In this document: in pieces, positions 35,040 to 43,096 of the stretch
Position numbering within the stretch: the stretch's first letter is position 1
Layout: every line of letters begins with the position of its first letter
Assembly (NCBI GenBank): GCA_945871895.1
Contig: CAMBXP010000010.1
Coordinates: 1 to 46,265, forward strand
From: Chryseobacterium gleum
Lineage (GTDB): Bacteria; Bacteroidota; Bacteroidia; Flavobacteriales_C; GCA-002722245
DNA: 46,265 bases
Direction of reading: 5' to 3'
Made by a program: the position numbers and the translations under genes
The notes under the pieces: generated by a model
Seen by the model: only the letters and a program-made list of their open reading frames with translations
Told to the model about the DNA's origin: nothing
Databases searched by the model: none

Positions 35040-36098
35040 CTGAAGCATTACTTAATTATAGGACAAGGTTTAGCTGGAACATTGCTTGCTTTTGAATTAT
35101 TGGAAAGCGGTCATCAAGTAAGCATTGTCTCTTCAAAGGAAATTCCTAGTTCTTCTAAAGTTGCTGCCGGCTTGTTCAACCCTGTAGTTTTTAAGAGGTT
35201 GGTTCCCAGTTGGCGTGCTCACGAATTTATTCCCATTTTAAAGCATAAGTATACTTATTTAGAAGGCTTATTGAGGGCCAAATTTTTGTATTCGGTTCCT
35301 CTATCTAAGTTGATAGAAACGCAAAACGAATTAGAACTTTGGCTAAAGAAGAAAGGTAATGATGAGTTGAAGATGTTTGTTAAAGATGATATTGAGAAAG
35401 TTCATATTTCGGGCATTGATCAAGAATTACAAATGGGAGGTATTGAGGAAGCTGGTTATGTTGATTTAAAGGCTTTTTTAGACGCAGCTTTTATATATTT
35501 TCAAAAGAACGCCACGGTGGTGCAAGAAGATTTTGATTTTTCTCAACTTTCTTTAGTCACTGGAAATCCAGAATATAGAGGAATTGAGTACGATGCTTTA
35601 ATTTTTTGTGAGGGCTATCATGTGCATCAAAATCCGTATTTTTCTTTCTTGCCCTTTAAGCCTGTGAACGGGGATGTCCTAACTTTGAAAATACCGTCCT
35701 ATCAGTATGCTAAATGTTTCAACAAGAATTTTTTTCTGTTGCCTTTGCATGATGGAAATTACCGATTAGGCGCCACTTACAATTGGAGCAACTTGGTTTT
35801 TGAAACCAATGATGATGCTAAAAATGAACTTTTATCGAGGGTTCAACAATACATTAAAGGAGAAATAACGGTGGTGCAGCATGAGGCCGGTGTGCGACCT
35901 TCGAGCAACGATAGAAGGCCCATTTTAGGCGCCCATCCTCAACACAAAAACATATATATATTTAATGGTTTGGGCGCAAAAGGAGTAATGTTGGCTCCTT
36001 ATTTTGCCCAACAATTAGCTGCCCATATTACACAAGGAAAAACTATTGAGAAAGAAGTGTCGGTAGAAAGGTATTATCGCTTACAGCAAAGCCTGTAG
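35040..36098 (+). CDS. FAD-dependent oxidoreductase (DAO family)
   Basis: This flavoprotein of the D-amino-acid-oxidase-like family is about 352 aa. The FAD-binding dinucleotide motif IIGQGLAGTLLAFELLESGH is complete only if translation starts upstream of the TTG at 35082. Reading upstream gives LKHYLIIGQGLAG, with no ATG, GTG or TTG before an in-frame stop at 35022; candidates are CTG (35040) or ATT (35034). Other family features are SSKVAAGLFNPV, the FLPFKPVNGDVL segment, and the C-terminal GARPSS-like HEAGVRPSSNDRRP and FNGLGAKGVMLAPY. Substrate unknown. Its end overlaps the convergent small gene by 18 bp. Confidence 0.85.
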   Translation: MKHYLIIGQGLAGTLLAFELLESGHQVSIVSSKEIPSSSKVAAGLFNPVVFKRLVPSWRAHEFIPILKHKYTYLEGLLRAKFLYSVPLSKLIETQNELELWLKKKGNDELKMFVKDDIEKVHISGIDQELQMGGIEEAGYVDLKAFLDAAFIYFQKNATVVQEDFDFSQLSLVTGNPEYRGIEYDALIFCEGYHVHQNPYFSFLPFKPVNGDVLTLKIPSYQYAKCFNKNFFLLPLHDGNYRLGATYNWSNLVFETNDDAKNELLSRVQQYIKGEITVVQHEAGVRPSSNDRRPILGAHPQHKNIYIFNGLGAKGVMLAPYFAQQLAAHITQGKTIEKEVSVERYYRLQQSL

Positions 36099-36281
36099 TT
36101 TTCTTTCTAAATCTTCTATTTTTCTATCAATATTATGTAATTCGCTTTCTTTGGCGCTGCTGTTCAATCCACTGCTGTATTTTTTCAGTGCAGAAATTCT
36201 AGAATTGCGTATTTCTTCTTTCTTCTTCCTTAATTCTAACAACTGTTTCTGCAATTGTTCACTAGTGTAAATTTGATACAT
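36081..36281 (-). CDS. Small coiled-coil protein
   Basis: This 66-aa frame is rich in Lys, Glu, Leu and Gln and is predicted to form two helices (LQKQLLELRKKKEEIRNSRI and SELHNIDRKIEDLERKLQAL). The spacing slightly recalls gpW-like phage head-tail joining proteins, but no phage genes are near, so I do not assign that. It overlaps the 3' end of the FAD gene convergently by 18 bp. The lack of any strong promoter box makes it a moderate call. Confidence 0.5.
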   Translation of the reverse strand: MYQIYTSEQLQKQLLELRKKKEEIRNSRISALKKYSSGLNSSAKESELHNIDRKIEDLERKLQALL

Positions 36282-36460
36282 TTTGCCAGTATTTTTTTAA
36301 AGATTTGGGCCAATATAAACACAGTCACCCTGCTACACAAGCCCTTTGCTGTCAATAACTCTTTTAATTAGCATAAAAAGCCTTTGCAACAAGGCATTGC
36401 CTTAAGATTTATTGTGGAAAACTTTATCTTCAAAGTGAAGTACAAGCAAAACAAGCTTTT

Positions 36461-36468
36461 TACTTTTG
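36461..36468 (+). promoter_or_regulatory. -7 promoter box of the oligopeptidase gene (TACTTTTG)
   Basis: TACTTTTG matches TAnnTTTG and is followed by GCGC and the ATG at 36473, leaving no leader. Confidence 0.5.
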
Positions 36469-36472
36469 GCGC

Positions 36473-38518
36473 ATGAACAAAATTGCACCTATTGCCAAAA
36501 AAATAGCTCACGTTATAAGCAAACATGAACATAGTAGAAATGATGATTATTTCTGGATGAATGAAAGAGATAGTGAAGATGTTGTGGCTTATTTAGATCA
36601 AGAAAATGCCTATGCAAAGGAAGCTTTGCAACAAACCGAAATTTTGCAAGAAGAGATCTACAAAGAGATGATCGGCCGAATTAATCAAAAAGATGAATCG
36701 GTTCCTTACTTATATGCAGGTTACTACTATTATGCTCGTTTTGAGGAAGGAAAAGAGTATCCTATTTATTGCAGAAAACAAGGAGGTTTAGAAGCTGAGG
36801 AAGAAATTTTATTGAATGTGAATGATTTGGCAAGCGGCCAAGCCTTTTGTAGCGTTGGCAATGTTGAGGTAAGTGGCGACCAGAAATACATTATATATTC
36901 TGTCGATTTCGTTTCGCGAAGACAATACGACATTTACTTCAAGAATCGCCTTAGCGGTGAGTTAGAGAAAGTGATCATTAAGAATACATCGGGAGAGTTT
37001 GTAGTGGCTAACGATAGCAAAACAATTTTCTATACTAAGAAAGATGAGGCTTTGCGGCCTTTTCAAGCCTATCGATATGTGCTTGGCGAAGAAGAACTAA
37101 GTGCTCAAATGTTATTTCAGGAAGATGATGAGATGTTTGTTTTGAGCGTGGGCAAAAGTAAAACCGATCAGTATATTTATATTTCTTCTGGCAGTACGCT
37201 TACATCCGAATATCGCATTGTTTCGGCAAATATGCCTTTTGAAGATTTTAAAATTTTTCATCCACGTGAAAAGGCAATCGAATATTCAATACAGCATGCT
37301 GGAAAGCATTTTTACATTATTACCAATTGGAACGCAGTTAATTTTAAGGTAATGATTGCCGATGAAAATGCAACAGATAAAAGTCAGTGGCGAGATTTCG
37401 TTGCTCATCGTGATGATGTATTAGTGCAGGATGTGGAAGTTTTTAAAGATTATTTGGTGATTGATGAAAGAGTGAATGGCCTAACTCAATTTAGAGTTAT
37501 TAATCTATCCACCAACGATTCTTATCATGTTGATTTTGGTGAGCCTTTGTATGCCGCTGGTTTCAGCAGCAATTATGAATACGATTCAACTGTGTTGAGA
37601 TACAGCTTTTCGAGTTTGAAAACACCCGGAACAGTCTTCGATATTGATTTAAAAACACAACAAAAGGAAATCAAAAAAGTGCAAGAAGTTGTGGGTGGCC
37701 ACCATCCAGAGGATTATATAACCGAGCGATTGTGGGCCAAAGCTAGAGACGGACAGGTCGTACCTATTTCTTTGGTGTACTCTAAAAAGATAGTTCCCGA
37801 TGGCACTCATCCTGCGCTTTTGTATGGGTATGGTTCGTATGGTATCATTGTGGATCCGCAGTTTTCTTCTGCACGATTGAGTTTATTAGATAGAGGATTT
37901 GTATTTGCTATTGCGCATATTCGAGGCGGACAAGACCTAGGTAGAAATTGGTATGAAGATGGAAAATTCTTGAAAAAGAAAAATACTTTTTACGATTTTA
38001 TTGATTGTGCTGAATTCTTGATTCAAAATAGATATTCAGCCCCCGACAATCTTTTTGCAATGGGAGGAAGTGCTGGAGGCATGTTAATGGGAGGTGTTGC
38101 AAACATGCGTCCCGATTTGTTTAAAGGAATTGTAGCCCAAGTGCCATTTGTAGATGTTGCAACCACTATGCTTGATGAGACAATTCCATTAACCGTTGGG
38201 GAGTACGAAGAATGGGGAAATCCAAATGAGGAAGAGTATTACCATTACATGCTTTCCTATTCACCGTATGATAATGTTGAAGCAAAAGATTACCCTGCAA
38301 TTTTAGTGGAAACAGGTTATCATGACTCCCAGGTTCAGTATTGGGAACCAGCGAAATGGGTAGCTAAGTTGAGAGAACTGAAAACCAATAATCAACCTTT
38401 GATCTTTAAATGCAATATGGAAACAGGGCATGGAGGCGCGTCGGGTAGATACCAGCGTTTTAAGGAAGTTGCTCTGGAATATGCCTTTTTGCTAGATTTT
38501 GCGAAGAAACGTGATTAA
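36473..38518 (+). CDS. ptrB: Oligopeptidase B (prolyl oligopeptidase family, S9A)
   Basis: This 681-aa cytoplasmic serine peptidase cuts short peptides after basic residues. An N-terminal seven-bladed propeller (about 75-400) precedes the alpha/beta-hydrolase domain. The catalytic triad is Ser533 in GGSAGGMLMGGV, Asp618 in GYHDSQVQYWEP and His653 in GHGGASG. The acidic PNEEEYYHYMLSYSPYDN loop is typical of oligopeptidase B, as opposed to prolyl endopeptidase. There is no signal peptide. The start is supported by a promoter box 4 nt upstream. It is probably monocistronic. Confidence 0.93.
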   Translation: MNKIAPIAKKIAHVISKHEHSRNDDYFWMNERDSEDVVAYLDQENAYAKEALQQTEILQEEIYKEMIGRINQKDESVPYLYAGYYYYARFEEGKEYPIYCRKQGGLEAEEEILLNVNDLASGQAFCSVGNVEVSGDQKYIIYSVDFVSRRQYDIYFKNRLSGELEKVIIKNTSGEFVVANDSKTIFYTKKDEALRPFQAYRYVLGEEELSAQMLFQEDDEMFVLSVGKSKTDQYIYISSGSTLTSEYRIVSANMPFEDFKIFHPREKAIEYSIQHAGKHFYIITNWNAVNFKVMIADENATDKSQWRDFVAHRDDVLVQDVEVFKDYLVIDERVNGLTQFRVINLSTNDSYHVDFGEPLYAAGFSSNYEYDSTVLRYSFSSLKTPGTVFDIDLKTQQKEIKKVQEVVGGHHPEDYITERLWAKARDGQVVPISLVYSKKIVPDGTHPALLYGYGSYGIIVDPQFSSARLSLLDRGFVFAIAHIRGGQDLGRNWYEDGKFLKKKNTFYDFIDCAEFLIQNRYSAPDNLFAMGGSAGGMLMGGVANMRPDLFKGIVAQVPFVDVATTMLDETIPLTVGEYEEWGNPNEEEYYHYMLSYSPYDNVEAKDYPAILVETGYHDSQVQYWEPAKWVAKLRELKTNNQPLIFKCNMETGHGGASGRYQRFKEVALEYAFLLDFAKKRD

Positions 38519-38661
38519 CTTCAATTGTTACCGCCACAGGATTTTCTATAAATTGTTAATTATGTGTTGAAAAAAGACCTTGAATATTTTGATTTTGGTG
38601 GATTAGGTATTATAATTGTAACCTTATTTAAGGACTAATCTTCCTTAATAAACGGGCGTAT

Positions 38662-39477
38662 ATGAAAAAAGTATCTCTAATTGTTTTGTTCCTAGCGGTT
38701 GTTAGTGCGGCTTTCGCACAATCTGGTGAATTAAAAATAGAAGGCGTTTACCAAGGTAAAAACCTTTATGTACAAAATCCATTTGCTACTTCAGGTGTTG
38801 GTTTTTGCGTTTATGAAGTGCGTGTGAACAACCAAGTGACTACAGATGAGGTGAACTCAAGCGCTTTTGAAATCGATTTATTAAGTTTTCAATTAACTAT
38901 TGGTTCTCCAATTGTTGTTCAAATCAAACATAAAGAAGGATGTAAGCCAAAGGTTTTAAATCCAGAGGTGGTTAAACCAAGCGCTTCTTACACAATTACT
39001 TCTATTGCAAGTGATGCTGATGGCAAATTAACGTGGAAGACAACAGGTGAATCAGGCACTCTTCCTTTCATTGTTGAACAATACAGATGGAACAAATGGG
39101 TTAAAGTAGGCGAAGTTCAAGGAAAAGGTACTGCTGGTGAACATGCTTATACGTTTAAAGTAACTCCTCACAGTGGTAAAAATAAAGTTCGTATCAAACA
39201 AGTTGACAATGCTGGTGCAAAAACATCACAAGATGTTCCTTTCACCGCTAAAGTTGCTCAAGTAAATTACGCTTTAGATCCAGCAGGCAAAACAATTACT
39301 TTTACCAATACAACATCTCAACCAACAGAAACAATGTATGAGATTTTCGACAAATTTGGTAATATGATGGCTAGAGGATATTCTGCTAAAGTAGATGTTT
39401 CTAAATTGGCAGTGGGTACTTATTATTTGAATTACGATAAGTCAAACGCTGAAATCATCATCCCTAAGCGTAAATAA
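38662..39477 (+). CDS. Secreted protein of unknown function, Bacteroidota type
   Basis: This 271-aa protein starts with a clear signal peptide (about 1-19, MKKVSLIVLFLAVVSAAFA). Residues 20-100 contain two Cys (GFCVYEVRV, KEGCKPK), and residues 110-200 look like an immunoglobulin-type beta sandwich (FIVEQYRWNKWVKVGEV). The C-terminal part (TMYEIFDKFGNMMARGY and KLAVGTYYLNYD) resembles a type IX sorting domain in spacing but lacks the usual PNP motif, so export route is uncertain. It is followed by the methylmalonyl-CoA epimerase gene after 33 bp. Confidence 0.7.
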   Translation: MKKVSLIVLFLAVVSAAFAQSGELKIEGVYQGKNLYVQNPFATSGVGFCVYEVRVNNQVTTDEVNSSAFEIDLLSFQLTIGSPIVVQIKHKEGCKPKVLNPEVVKPSASYTITSIASDADGKLTWKTTGESGTLPFIVEQYRWNKWVKVGEVQGKGTAGEHAYTFKVTPHSGKNKVRIKQVDNAGAKTSQDVPFTAKVAQVNYALDPAGKTITFTNTTSQPTETMYEIFDKFGNMMARGYSAKVDVSKLAVGTYYLNYDKSNAEIIIPKRK

Positions 39478-39510
39478 TCATTTTCAAATTTTTTTAACTT
39501 CATCTTTTTC

Positions 39511-39909
39511 ATGAAGAAAGTAGATCACATCGGTATTGCGGTAAAAGATCTAGATGCCTCCATGAGCGTGTACGAGAAATTGTTGAATGTTTCTTGCGAC
39601 AAGGTAGAAGAGGTAGCAAGTGAAAATGTTTTAACTGCCTTTTTTCAAGCAGGAGACACCAAAATAGAACTATTGGCAGCTACAAACGAAGACAGTGCCA
39701 TCGCTAAATATCTCACTAAAAAACCTGAAGGAATTCATCATATTGCGTTTGAAGTAGAAGATATTTATTTGGAAATAAACCGTTTGAAAAAGGAAGGCTT
39801 TACGCCTTTATCCCAAGAACCAAAAAAGGGTGCCGACAATAAATTAATTTGTTTTTTTCATCCCAAAGACACCAATGGTGTGTTGATGGAGATTTGTCAG
39901 TCGGTATAA
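39511..39909 (+). CDS. mce: Methylmalonyl-CoA epimerase
   Basis: This 132-aa VOC-fold enzyme interconverts (S)- and (R)-methylmalonyl-CoA, linking propionate metabolism and the citric acid cycle. Metal ligands of the family are seen in KVDHIGIAVKDLD (His), GIHHIAFEVEDI (His) and GVLMEICQS (Glu). Length is typical. The mutase genes are not in the window. It is transcribed in the same direction as the secreted protein before it and convergent with the HAD gene after it. Confidence 0.93.
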   Translation: MKKVDHIGIAVKDLDASMSVYEKLLNVSCDKVEEVASENVLTAFFQAGDTKIELLAATNEDSAIAKYLTKKPEGIHHIAFEVEDIYLEINRLKKEGFTPLSQEPKKGADNKLICFFHPKDTNGVLMEICQSV

Positions 39910-39953
39910 AAGTTTACTTTCTCCAAACTCAATCTCACACGCACTCTGAATTT

Positions 39954-40586
39954 CTACAAACCCAATTCTTCAACCAATTCGTGAATATCCTGCTTTTCTA
40001 AATCAAGCCAAACCGCTTGCAATCCTGCCTGTAATGCGCCTTCCACATGTTGCGGAGAATCATCTATAAATAGGGTTTCATTTGCATTAATTTGTTGATC
40101 ATCGATGATATATAAAAAGCCTTCTTTGTTTGGTTTTCTAATTCCTATTAGATGAGAGTAGTATACTTTTTCAAAATGATTTTCTAGATTGGCAATTCCA
40201 TATTTTTCCTGAAGTCTCTGATGAACGCCAATTTCATGTATCTCATTGATGTTGCTGTACAAGAAAATGCGGTATTTTTTTCTTAGTTCTTTCAATAACC
40301 CGAAACGATGAGCTGGAATATTAAACAACATTGCATTCCAGGCTTGAATCACTTCTTTTTGTGAAAGGGTGGTTCCACATATTACCGACAATTCTTTCGT
40401 AAGCTCCTCAACTCCAATTTTGCCTTCTTCCAAGCGATCGATAACATCAGTTTGCGCCTTCTTAGCAAAAATGTTTTTAAAGTCCTTTACACCTAATTTT
40501 TCAAAGGCTTCTGCAGTTAAATGATAATTGATATCGAACAATACTCCGCCTAAATCGAAGATGATATTTTTTATTTCTGGTTGCAT
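39954..40586 (-). CDS. HAD-family phosphatase (YihX-like)
   Basis: This 210-aa hydrolase has the HAD motif I as FDLGGVLFDI, with the Asp nucleophile and Gly in place of the second Asp, as in YihX (glucose-1-phosphatase) and related IA-subfamily members. Motif II is FLYSNINEI, motif III the Lys in IGIRKPNKEGF, and motif IV the DDSP Asp pair (FIDDSPQHVEGA). A TATTTTCG box (one mismatch to TAnnTTTG) ends 4 nt before the ATG, again without a leader. The substrate cannot be deduced from sequence. Confidence 0.92.
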   Translation of the reverse strand: MQPEIKNIIFDLGGVLFDINYHLTAEAFEKLGVKDFKNIFAKKAQTDVIDRLEEGKIGVEELTKELSVICGTTLSQKEVIQAWNAMLFNIPAHRFGLLKELRKKYRIFLYSNINEIHEIGVHQRLQEKYGIANLENHFEKVYYSHLIGIRKPNKEGFLYIIDDQQINANETLFIDDSPQHVEGALQAGLQAVWLDLEKQDIHELVEELGL

Positions 40587-40667
40587 TCTGCGAAAATATC
40601 AAAAAACCCAAACTATTCTTGGTAATGTAAGCATCAAAAGATACATTTGCAGCACGATTTATAATCG

Positions 40668-40741
40668 GGGCCTATAGCTCAGCTGGTTAGACCACCTGAC
40701 TCATAATCAGGTGGTCCTTGGTTCAAGTCCAAGTGGGCCCA
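40668..40741 (+). tRNA. tRNA with anticodon CAT (Met or Ile2)
   Basis: This 74-nt tRNA has acceptor GGGCCTA/TGGGCCC (one G-T), D arm GCTC...GACC, anticodon stem CCTGA/TCAGG with loop CTCATAA (anticodon CAT), TGGTC variable loop, T stem CTTGG/CCAAG with TTCAAGT loop, and discriminator A; CCA is not encoded. The D stem has a C11-C24 mismatch (GACC where GAGC is normal). CAT could be elongator Met or lysidine-modified Ile2; it is not distinguished here. An integrase gene follows 109 bp downstream, so it is the likely attachment gene of an island. Confidence 0.93.
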
Positions 40742-40800
40742 CGTTTTTCAAGGCTTTCAGCAATTCGCTGGAGGCCTGTTTTGCTTCAAATCGGTACTTT

Positions 40801-40822
40801 GTTTGCAAATTGTTTGCAAATT
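40801..40822. repeat. Tandem 11-bp repeats before the integrase gene
   Basis: GTTTGCAAATT occurs twice in direct abutment, each with a TTTGCAAA palindrome. The 11-bp period is close to one helical turn. They lie 29 bp before the integrase ATG. Confidence 0.7.
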
Positions 40823-40850
40823 ATTACAAGCTTAAATCTGTTACAGATAT

Positions 40851-42071
40851 ATGGCTTCTATTAAATTAGTACTTGACCAAAGAAGAGCGAAGAGTGATGG
40901 GAAATACCCGTTAATGTTCAGAATCACGCATAATCGAGAATCCTTTACAGTGCAACTTGGAGTATCTTTTGCTGATAAGGAATGGGATCATTTACTTAAT
41001 CAACCGCAGTCAAATCATCCCCTTTGTTTACATATTTTGAACTTGATAAAGGAAAAGGAGCTACAGTATTTTCGAGAAATCATTAGAATTGAAACCAAAC
41101 AGGAGCATTACAGCCTCCAAGAATTAAAGGAAATTATACTTCGTCCAAGACACAATGTGTCTTTTGAAGACTTTACAAATCAGTGCATTGTAGCTTTAAA
41201 TAGAGAGAAAAGAGTTGGTTCAGCCTTAACCTATGCTCAAGCTTTAAGCAGCCTTAAAAAGCATTCTAATGGCGTATTACAGTTTCATCAAATTAATTTT
41301 CAGTTTTTGACCTCTTATCAAACCAAAATGCTTGAAAAGGGAGTGTCGCAAAATGCGATTGCATCATATTTGAGGACCATACGGGCAATTTTTAATAAAG
41401 CAATCAATGAGAATATTTGCGAAGAAATGTTGTATCCGTTTAGAAAGTTTAAAATTAAAACCAAAGAGACTGTTTCACAAACATTAAATGAAAAGCAGAT
41501 TAAGGATTTATTGCTAAGGAATTTTCCAGAAAATACAGCAGAAAGACAAACGCAAAGTATATTGTTGCTTATGTATTGTTTAATAGGAATCAATTTTTCC
41601 GATTTGTGCCTTTTGAAAAAATCAAACATCATTGATAATCGTATCGTTTATAAAAGAAAAAAAACAAGTAAAATCTATTCAATAAAACTGCTGCCGAAAG
41701 CAAAAGAAATCTTAAAGGAATTAGAGGATAAAAATTCAGAATACTTGTTGCCGATAATGAGCGGCTTGAAATTAGATCCAATTGAAGAAAAGAAGCACAT
41801 TAATCAGCAGCTTAAAGCTTTCAACCAAAGAATAAACTCCATAGCATCTACAGAATTATTTCCTGGTAAAATATCTAGTTATTGCATAAGGTACACCTGG
41901 GCAAATACAGCAAGAAAACTAGGCTTTTCTAAGGAGTTAATATCTGAGGCTCTGGGGCATTCTTTTGGTAACAGGGTTACAAGTATATACCTAGACCCAA
42001 TTGGACAAAAGGAGATTGACGTAATTAACAAGGCACTCATCGACGAGTTGTTTAACTTCAAAAGAGGTTAA
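40851..42071 (+). CDS. Tyrosine-family site-specific integrase
   Basis: This 406-aa recombinase has an N-terminal arm-binding domain (about 1-90), a SAM-like core-binding domain (about 100-205) and a catalytic domain (about 215-400). The nucleophile Tyr380 (SIYLDP), His370 (LGHS) and Arg347 (YCIRYTW) are present. The first catalytic Arg is replaced by Asn248 (IGINFSDLC), and the His of the HxxR box by Tyr344. Loss of the first Arg is also known from the Bacteroides CTnDOT-type integrases. It follows a tRNA(CAT) by 109 bp, the usual layout of tRNA-integrated elements. No excisionase is in the window. Confidence 0.92.
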   Translation: MASIKLVLDQRRAKSDGKYPLMFRITHNRESFTVQLGVSFADKEWDHLLNQPQSNHPLCLHILNLIKEKELQYFREIIRIETKQEHYSLQELKEIILRPRHNVSFEDFTNQCIVALNREKRVGSALTYAQALSSLKKHSNGVLQFHQINFQFLTSYQTKMLEKGVSQNAIASYLRTIRAIFNKAINENICEEMLYPFRKFKIKTKETVSQTLNEKQIKDLLLRNFPENTAERQTQSILLLMYCLIGINFSDLCLLKKSNIIDNRIVYKRKKTSKIYSIKLLPKAKEILKELEDKNSEYLLPIMSGLKLDPIEEKKHINQQLKAFNQRINSIASTELFPGKISSYCIRYTWANTARKLGFSKELISEALGHSFGNRVTSIYLDPIGQKEIDVINKALIDELFNFKRG

Positions 42072-42214
42072 TTACTCTGTTAAAAAGTGACGATAATTAT
42101 TTTTTGCGCAGAAAATATTCATACCTATATTTGTGCAAGGGAAACCTGGTTGCATCTTTGAAATCTTGAGAAAAGAATATAAATTTCTTACATAGAAAGA
42201 TTGTAAATACATTT

Positions 42215-42469
42215 TATACCCCAAAATTGATAATTTAAATACGCTAGATAATATACCTGCCACTCTGATATACACCACAGACTAATAACGTCTGAGCAAA
42301 CCCACCTCTAAGATATACCCCCTAATTGATAATTTGAATACTACAAGATAAAATACCTACCACTAAGATATACACTATATATAGACACAGACTAATAGCG
42401 CCTGAGCAAACCCACCTCTAAGATATACCCCCTAATTGATAATTTGAATACCGCAAGACAATATACCTA
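42215..42469. repeat. Tandem ~100-bp repeats (2.5 copies) behind the integrase gene
   Basis: Copies start at 42215, 42314 and 42424, each with 'tatacccc..aattgataattt.aata'. The first is 99 bp, the second 110 bp with a short insert of 'tatatatag' type, and the third is partial (ends about 42469). Conserved blocks include agactaata.cg.ctgagc and aaacccacctctaaga. The whole 528-bp gap 42072-42599 contains nothing else that I can name. The repeats could be binding sites for an element protein, a replication or transfer site, or remnants. Confidence 0.8.
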
Positions 42470-42599
42470 GAAGCATAAAGTGTTATAATCATTTTCAAAA
42501 ATCTTTTCTTTTTTCAATGTCAAAAGGTTTCCCTAAGCAACAGAAAGACTGATGCTTGGGCGCAGCTATGCTGTGTCTTCATTTAATAAAAAATAAAAA

Positions 42600-43094
42600 A
42601 TGAACACGCAAAATGAATTATGGAAGGATATTCCTAATTATGACCATTATCAAGTTTCTAGTTTTGGAAGAATTAGAAAGAAAAATAAGGGAAAAAAAGT
42701 TAACTGGATTTTTACTTCTAAAAGATTAAGGTCAGGCTATCCAGTAGCTCGATTAACAGACAGACAGGGTAGGAGGCAAGTGCTTTATATCCACAGACTG
42801 GTAGCGGAAGCTTTTTTAGAAAATCCCAAAGACGATTCCAAATATGTTAATCATAAAGATGGAAAAAAAGCGAACAATCATTTCTTGAATTTAGAGTGGT
42901 GCACAATGCAGCACAATACACAACATTCTTGGGATAATGGCTTGCAAAAAACTGATGTTATGATTCTAGTACTATGGAATCCATTTAGGTTGTTTATTGG
43001 ATATTCCTATAAAGGGTTATCTAGAAAGTCTGGTATTTCTTTACTGGACGTGAAAAAGAATTTAACAGCTAATTATTCACTTAAAACTATTTAG
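42600..43094 (+). CDS. NUMOD4-HNH endonuclease
   Basis: This 164-aa protein begins with a NUMOD4 DNA-binding motif (ELWKDIPNYDHYQVSSFGRI). An HNH nuclease follows at about residues 60-110 (YIHRLVAEAFLENP, YVNHKDGKKANNHFLNLEWC, TMQHNTQHSWDNG) with the catalytic His and Asn of the NHKDGxxxNN family. Such enzymes are typical of phages and mobile elements and nick or cut DNA. The 50-residue tail has no match that I recognise. The next gene starts 2 nt after its stop, so they form an operon in the island. Confidence 0.88.
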   Translation: MNTQNELWKDIPNYDHYQVSSFGRIRKKNKGKKVNWIFTSKRLRSGYPVARLTDRQGRRQVLYIHRLVAEAFLENPKDDSKYVNHKDGKKANNHFLNLEWCTMQHNTQHSWDNGLQKTDVMILVLWNPFRLFIGYSYKGLSRKSGISLLDVKKNLTANYSLKTI

Positions 43095-43096
43095 CT

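Noticed and set aside
36081..36281. Phage head-tail joining protein (gpW-like)
   Set aside because: The helix spacing is only loosely similar and there are no other phage structural genes nearby.
37255..37275. Second parS-like site (ccacgtgaaaa)
   Set aside because: Only half of the palindrome matches and it is inside the oligopeptidase coding sequence.
42072..42278. 68-codon minus-strand frame behind the integrase
   Set aside because: It lies partly in the tandem repeats, has no promoter box and no recognisable protein features.
42215..42469. CRISPR-like array
   Set aside because: The repeats are about 100 bp with no short-repeat/spacer pattern, and no cas genes are present.
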